Origin: G965276675 sp965276675
Lineage (GTDB): Bacteria > Acidobacteriota > Terriglobia > Terriglobales > Acidobacteriaceae
Reading direction: 5' to 3'
NCBI GenBank assembly: GCA_965276675.1
Contig: OZ255624.1
Coordinates: 2,666,001-2,730,000, forward strand
Length of the DNA: 64,000 bases
Position numbers and translations under genes: made by a program. Below are positions 60,864-64,000 of the stretch, in pieces (position 1 is the first letter of the stretch; each line of letters opens with the position of its first letter). The notes beneath the pieces are model-generated. The model was given only the letters and a program-made list of their open reading frames with translations, did not search any database and had not been told where the DNA came from.

Positions 60864-63800
60864 CTATTGGTGCACCGTCAGATGAATCACCGTGCTCGCT
60901 GCAAAGGTCGCGTTTCCCGTTCCTGTCGCCGTCACGGTTACCTGGTAACTGGCCGGCGCGGTCTGGCCCGCGCTCGCGGCTGCCGCGGAAGATACGGCCG
61001 GCCCACCGCAGCCGTACAGCCCAGCTACCATCGCGAGCAGAACTATGAGCACAAGCCCGCTCGATCGCCTCCGCCAGAAATCACCGCCGAGCAGCGCCCG
61101 GGGAAGGCAGAATACAGGAAAGCAGAAGACGGTAGCAACGTAGAACGGAAATGAACCCGGTCCCCTCTTGAGAAGCACCTGCGATGACTGCGCCGTCGCC
61201 CCTGTGGAGAGGGTCACCACGGTCGATACGGTCGCCCCGCTCCCGACCGTGACCGTCTCGGGCAAGAAACTGCAACTCGCACCGGCAGGAAGGCCGTTAC
61301 ATCCGAAGCGAACCGTGCCAAGGAACCCCGCTCCGGGCTGCATCGTGAGCGTGACGCTCCCGGAGCTCTGCCCAGGCCCCAGCGCGAGCGATGGCGATGA
61401 CGAGCTCACCACCGCTGGGCTGGCCGTGATCGCTACCGACACTGCGGCAGAGGTCGACGGTGCATGATTTGCATCGCCGCTGTACACCGCAGTCAGTGTG
61501 TGTACCCCCGCACTCAGACCGGTAGTCGTAAGCAAAGCCGGTCCCTGTGCGGGAAGGGTAACGGTGCCCAGGGTCGTGCTCCCATCTGAGAATGAGACGG
61601 TTCCGGCTTGGACCGCCCCAAGCTCCGGAACAGCAGCGGTCAATGTCACGGGGACACCGAGATTCGCTGTCGGCGCGGAGGCGTTCAGAACCACTGCAGT
61701 CGGCGCAGGTGTCACCATAATCTGCGCCTGGCCGGTCGCGGTTGCATACGCATGCGTATTCACTGGTGTGAAGGTCACAACCAGCGTGTGCGGGCCGGCA
61801 CTTAGGATCGTCCCCGCCGAAGGTGAGTAGTCGAAACTCCCGGGGACGACGGTCGTTGCGCGAAGCTGAGCCGCCGTGAGCGGCGTTCCATACACCACTG
61901 TCGCGGGCTCGGGCCAGCTGAGCGAGACTGTCTGGGGCGTGTTTGCATCTGGCCCAGGCGTGGACCGCGGAAGCTCGTAAACAGTATTCCCAGCCTCTGA
62001 GTAAGCAACGTAGAGCAGCTCTCCATCCGGCGTGGTCCCAACGCCCTGCCAGCTGCCACCAGCCGTCGCAATGAACTCATCGCCGCGGGCATCGATTGCC
62101 AACTCTTGCTGCGGATTGGCCGCGCAAGTCCTGCCCGCGGGTGCGGTGTAGCTTCCATCTGAACGCAGCAGGGCTGTCCCGTAGCACGTCGTGATGTGCA
62201 CGGTTCCCGCCGTATCCACGGCAATACCGCCGGTAGGTCCCGTCGAGAGCTGCGTCTCCGGAAGGTACGTGAAGGTGTGGAGCGTGGTCTCACTCCCATC
62301 CGGAGCGATCCGGTACACACCGAGTGGATCCGTCGCAAAGACATCTCCCGCTCCATCGACGGCAACGCCCGTCAGGCCGGTGTGGCTGCCTACGGTTGTT
62401 TCGACGCCCGCAGGCGTCCGCCGGCGCAGAGAACCGCGACTATCCGCCAAGTAGAGATTGCCGGCTCCGTCGATCGCCAGGCCAGACGCAATCCCCACCG
62501 GGACCACGACGGCAGGCGATCCGGTTACGAGCGATCCCGATATGAGCAATCCGGGGACGGGCTGGTACAAGTTGGCGGGGACGGCCAGGTACACCACTCC
62601 GTTCCCGTCGACGGCACTCGGAAAGACACCGGTGATGGGCGAAAATGCACCAAGAATCACTGGCGTTCCGGCCTCCTGCAACGGCCCCCCGCCCATCCCG
62701 CTCAGGTACGCCGTCACTAGCGGCTGCTTGGCGTCGCCCGCCTGTTTTGTGCCACCTAGTAGCAGCAGAGCGCCCGCACGCAGTCCAGGTGCTGCCGGAG
62801 CGAAGCTCACGGTCACCGAGCAGGTTGCGCCCGCGGCGTAGCTACCGGGCCTGCACGCGGCGCTATCACCTGGCAGGACTTGAAAATCTTTCCCCTCCGC
62901 CCCGGCAAAGACCGCCGAAATTCCCGATACCGTGGTGGGAGCTCCAAACAAAAAGCCCAGAGTCTGGCGCACGCTGCTGCCCACGTTCACAGCTCCGAAG
63001 CTCTGTGCCGAGGGGTCGCTCGTAACCGAGATCTGTGTCATGCCCGTCCCGGAGAGATCGATCCCGATTGGCGTGCTTGCGCCGCTATCCCTGAGCGAGA
63101 GCGTAGCCGTGCGCGTACCCACGGCAGCCGGGGTGAAGACGAACGACAGCGTGCAGCTTCCACCAGGCGGCAGTGCGGCAGGAGCGAAGCCAGTCGCGCA
63201 GGTGTTTGCGGTGACGGCGAACTCCGCCGCATCTGGACCGCTCGGCTGCAGGGGAGCGAGCAGCACCGGCTCCGGTTCGGCGTTGACGATCGTCAGGGTA
63301 GCTACGCCGCTGCGCCGGCCCAAGGTCGTCGGGCCGAAGTCATAATGGGTAAAACTGTACTCGACGGCTGCCGCGGCACTGTTGGTTCCCGTTCCGCTCA
63401 GCACCACCTGCTGAGGCGACCCAGCGAGATCGTCGCTGACCGAGAGCACGGCTTGTCGCTGGCCGAGTGCGCCTGGCACAAAGCTCACCTGAATGGTGCA
63501 GCTCGCCTCGGGAGCAAGCCCCTGGGAAGAAAGTATGGAGCAGGTACCGTTGGTGGTGACGAAGTCCGTGGCCGCCGCTCCCGTGAGTGCGAAGGCGTTG
63601 CCGAAATGGGCATCGAGAGTTCCCGTATTGGTGATCGTAACCGTCGCTGTCCGGCTCTGTTCCCCAAGCAGCACGTTGCCAAAATGAAGATCCCCGCTGC
63701 TAAACGACAGGACCGCCTGCGGCGCCAGCCCTGTGCCGGCGAGCGCGATTGTCTGAGTAGACTCCGGCTCTCCTCCGCTATCGTCGGTTAACGTCAAGAT

Positions 63801-64000
63801 GCCGGTGATCGGGCCAGTGCTGAGTGGCGCAAAGGCCACCCTCAGCGTGCATCCCGCCCCCGATGCGAGCTGGATTGGCGCTGCGCAACTCCCAGCCTGC
63901 AGTGAAAATCCCGCCGAGGCGCTAGCCGACGAGAGCTCCAGGCTCTCGTTGCCGCCGTTTTGTAGGGTGATATTGAGGGGCGCGCTGATCTGTCCGGCGA
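60864..64000 (-). CDS. Very large surface protein, 3' part only (5' end beyond window)
   Basis: More than 1,040 codons are open up to the window edge, so the gene is cut at its 5' side. An apparent GTG at 63839 is internal. From the N-terminal side: several choice-of-anchor D / ASH-like repeats (LHFGNVLLGEQSRTATVTIT, FGAVNVGSSVRQTLGF), then beta-propeller-like repeats (GLAIDGAGNLYLADSRG, VAVDGAGDVFATDPLG), then an MBG-type unit (VVYGTPLTAAQLRATTV), then an Ig-like unit (SFSDGSTTLGTVTLPAQ). The C-terminus has one hydrophobic helix (LVLIVLLAMVAGLYGCGG) and a short beta tail. Probably exported. Confidence 0.85.
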   Translation of the reverse strand, partial: AGQISAPLNITLQNGGNESLELSSASASAGFSLQAGSCAAPIQLASGAGCTLRVAFAPLSTGPITGILTLTDDSGGEPESTQTIALAGTGLAPQAVLSFSSGDLHFGNVLLGEQSRTATVTITNTGTLDAHFGNAFALTGAAATDFVTTNGTCSILSSQGLAPEASCTIQVSFVPGALGQRQAVLSVSDDLAGSPQQVVLSGTGTNSAAAAVEYSFTHYDFGPTTLGRRSGVATLTIVNAEPEPVLLAPLQPSGPDAAEFAVTANTCATGFAPAALPPGGSCTLSFVFTPAAVGTRTATLSLRDSGASTPIGIDLSGTGMTQISVTSDPSAQSFGAVNVGSSVRQTLGFLFGAPTTVSGISAVFAGAEGKDFQVLPGDSAACRPGSYAAGATCSVTVSFAPAAPGLRAGALLLLGGTKQAGDAKQPLVTAYLSGMGGGPLQEAGTPVILGAFSPITGVFPSAVDGNGVVYLAVPANLYQPVPGLLISGSLVTGSPAVVVPVGIASGLAIDGAGNLYLADSRGSLRRRTPAGVETTVGSHTGLTGVAVDGAGDVFATDPLGVYRIAPDGSETTLHTFTYLPETQLSTGPTGGIAVDTAGTVHITTCYGTALLRSDGSYTAPAGRTCAANPQQELAIDARGDEFIATAGGSWQGVGTTPDGELLYVAYSEAGNTVYELPRSTPGPDANTPQTVSLSWPEPATVVYGTPLTAAQLRATTVVPGSFDYSPSAGTILSAGPHTLVVTFTPVNTHAYATATGQAQIMVTPAPTAVVLNASAPTANLGVPVTLTAAVPELGAVQAGTVSFSDGSTTLGTVTLPAQGPALLTTTGLSAGVHTLTAVYSGDANHAPSTSAAVSVAITASPAVVSSSSPSLALGPGQSSGSVTLTMQPGAGFLGTVRFGCNGLPAGASCSFLPETVTVGSGATVSTVVTLSTGATAQSSQVLLKRGPGSFPFYVATVFCFPVFCLPRALLGGDFWRRRSSGLVLIVLLAMVAGLYGCGGPAVSSAAAASAGQTAPASYQVTVTATGTGNATFAASTVIHLTVHQ

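Overview
The window reads as a chromosomal segment of an acidobacterium, most likely class Terriglobia (Acidobacteriaceae-like). This is inferred from gene content: a Terriglobia-like complex I cluster, small conserved proteins of the type common in that group, large surface proteins with choice-of-anchor and Ig-like repeats, and short dispersed repeats between genes. No rRNA, tRNA or CRISPR array was seen. No complete insertion sequence or prophage was seen.

Layout. 0.2-4.3 kb holds glycolytic genes on the minus strand (gap, ridA, pgk, a membrane protein, tpiA). 4.5-9.1 kb has a P-loop kinase, an osmoprotectant-type ABC importer, a DinB-like protein and ribA. 9.2-18.7 kb has a LytS-type histidine kinase, a carboxylesterase, a secreted protein, two truncated genes (Uma2, AraC), and a surface-polysaccharide group (GT4, GT2, flippase). 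18.2-24.8 kb is housekeeping (bifunctional nuclease family, miaB, methyltransferase, thioesterase, pdxS, pdxT) with a decayed TetR gene beside an M50-like membrane protein. 24.8-28.6 kb is a cytochrome oxidase operon (II, I, III). 28.8-34.6 kb is an accessory stretch: a trypsin-like protease with a TPR-like C-terminal region, a broken BrnT/BrnA pair, a Cys-rich protein, a metallophosphoesterase and a ThiS-like protein, with many short repeats.

34.8-52.7 kb is a complex I operon: nuoA-C-D-orf-E, then F, G, H, J-N. It has no nuoB and no nuoI. It is interrupted twice. A second protease/TPR paralogue lies on the opposite strand between nuoE and nuoF. Two HicA/HicB modules lie between nuoF and nuoG, and the second is bounded by a 21-bp duplication of the start of nuoG. 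A VapB/VapC pair follows nuoN. 53.4-57.8 kb has an ABC exporter pair, a RelB/RelE pair and the F0 genes atpZ-atpI-atpB-atpE. The window ends with lysS, an Rrf2 regulator, a YmdB-type phosphodiesterase and the 3' part of a very large surface protein that runs off the edge.

Together the core genes cover lower glycolysis, complex I, a terminal oxidase and part of the ATP synthase. The most unusual feature is the toxin-antitoxin insertion at the nuoF/nuoG junction: nuoG appears to have lost its original start and ribosome-binding site to the inserted module and now sits five bases behind hicB. All functional calls are from reading motifs by eye; no database search was possible.
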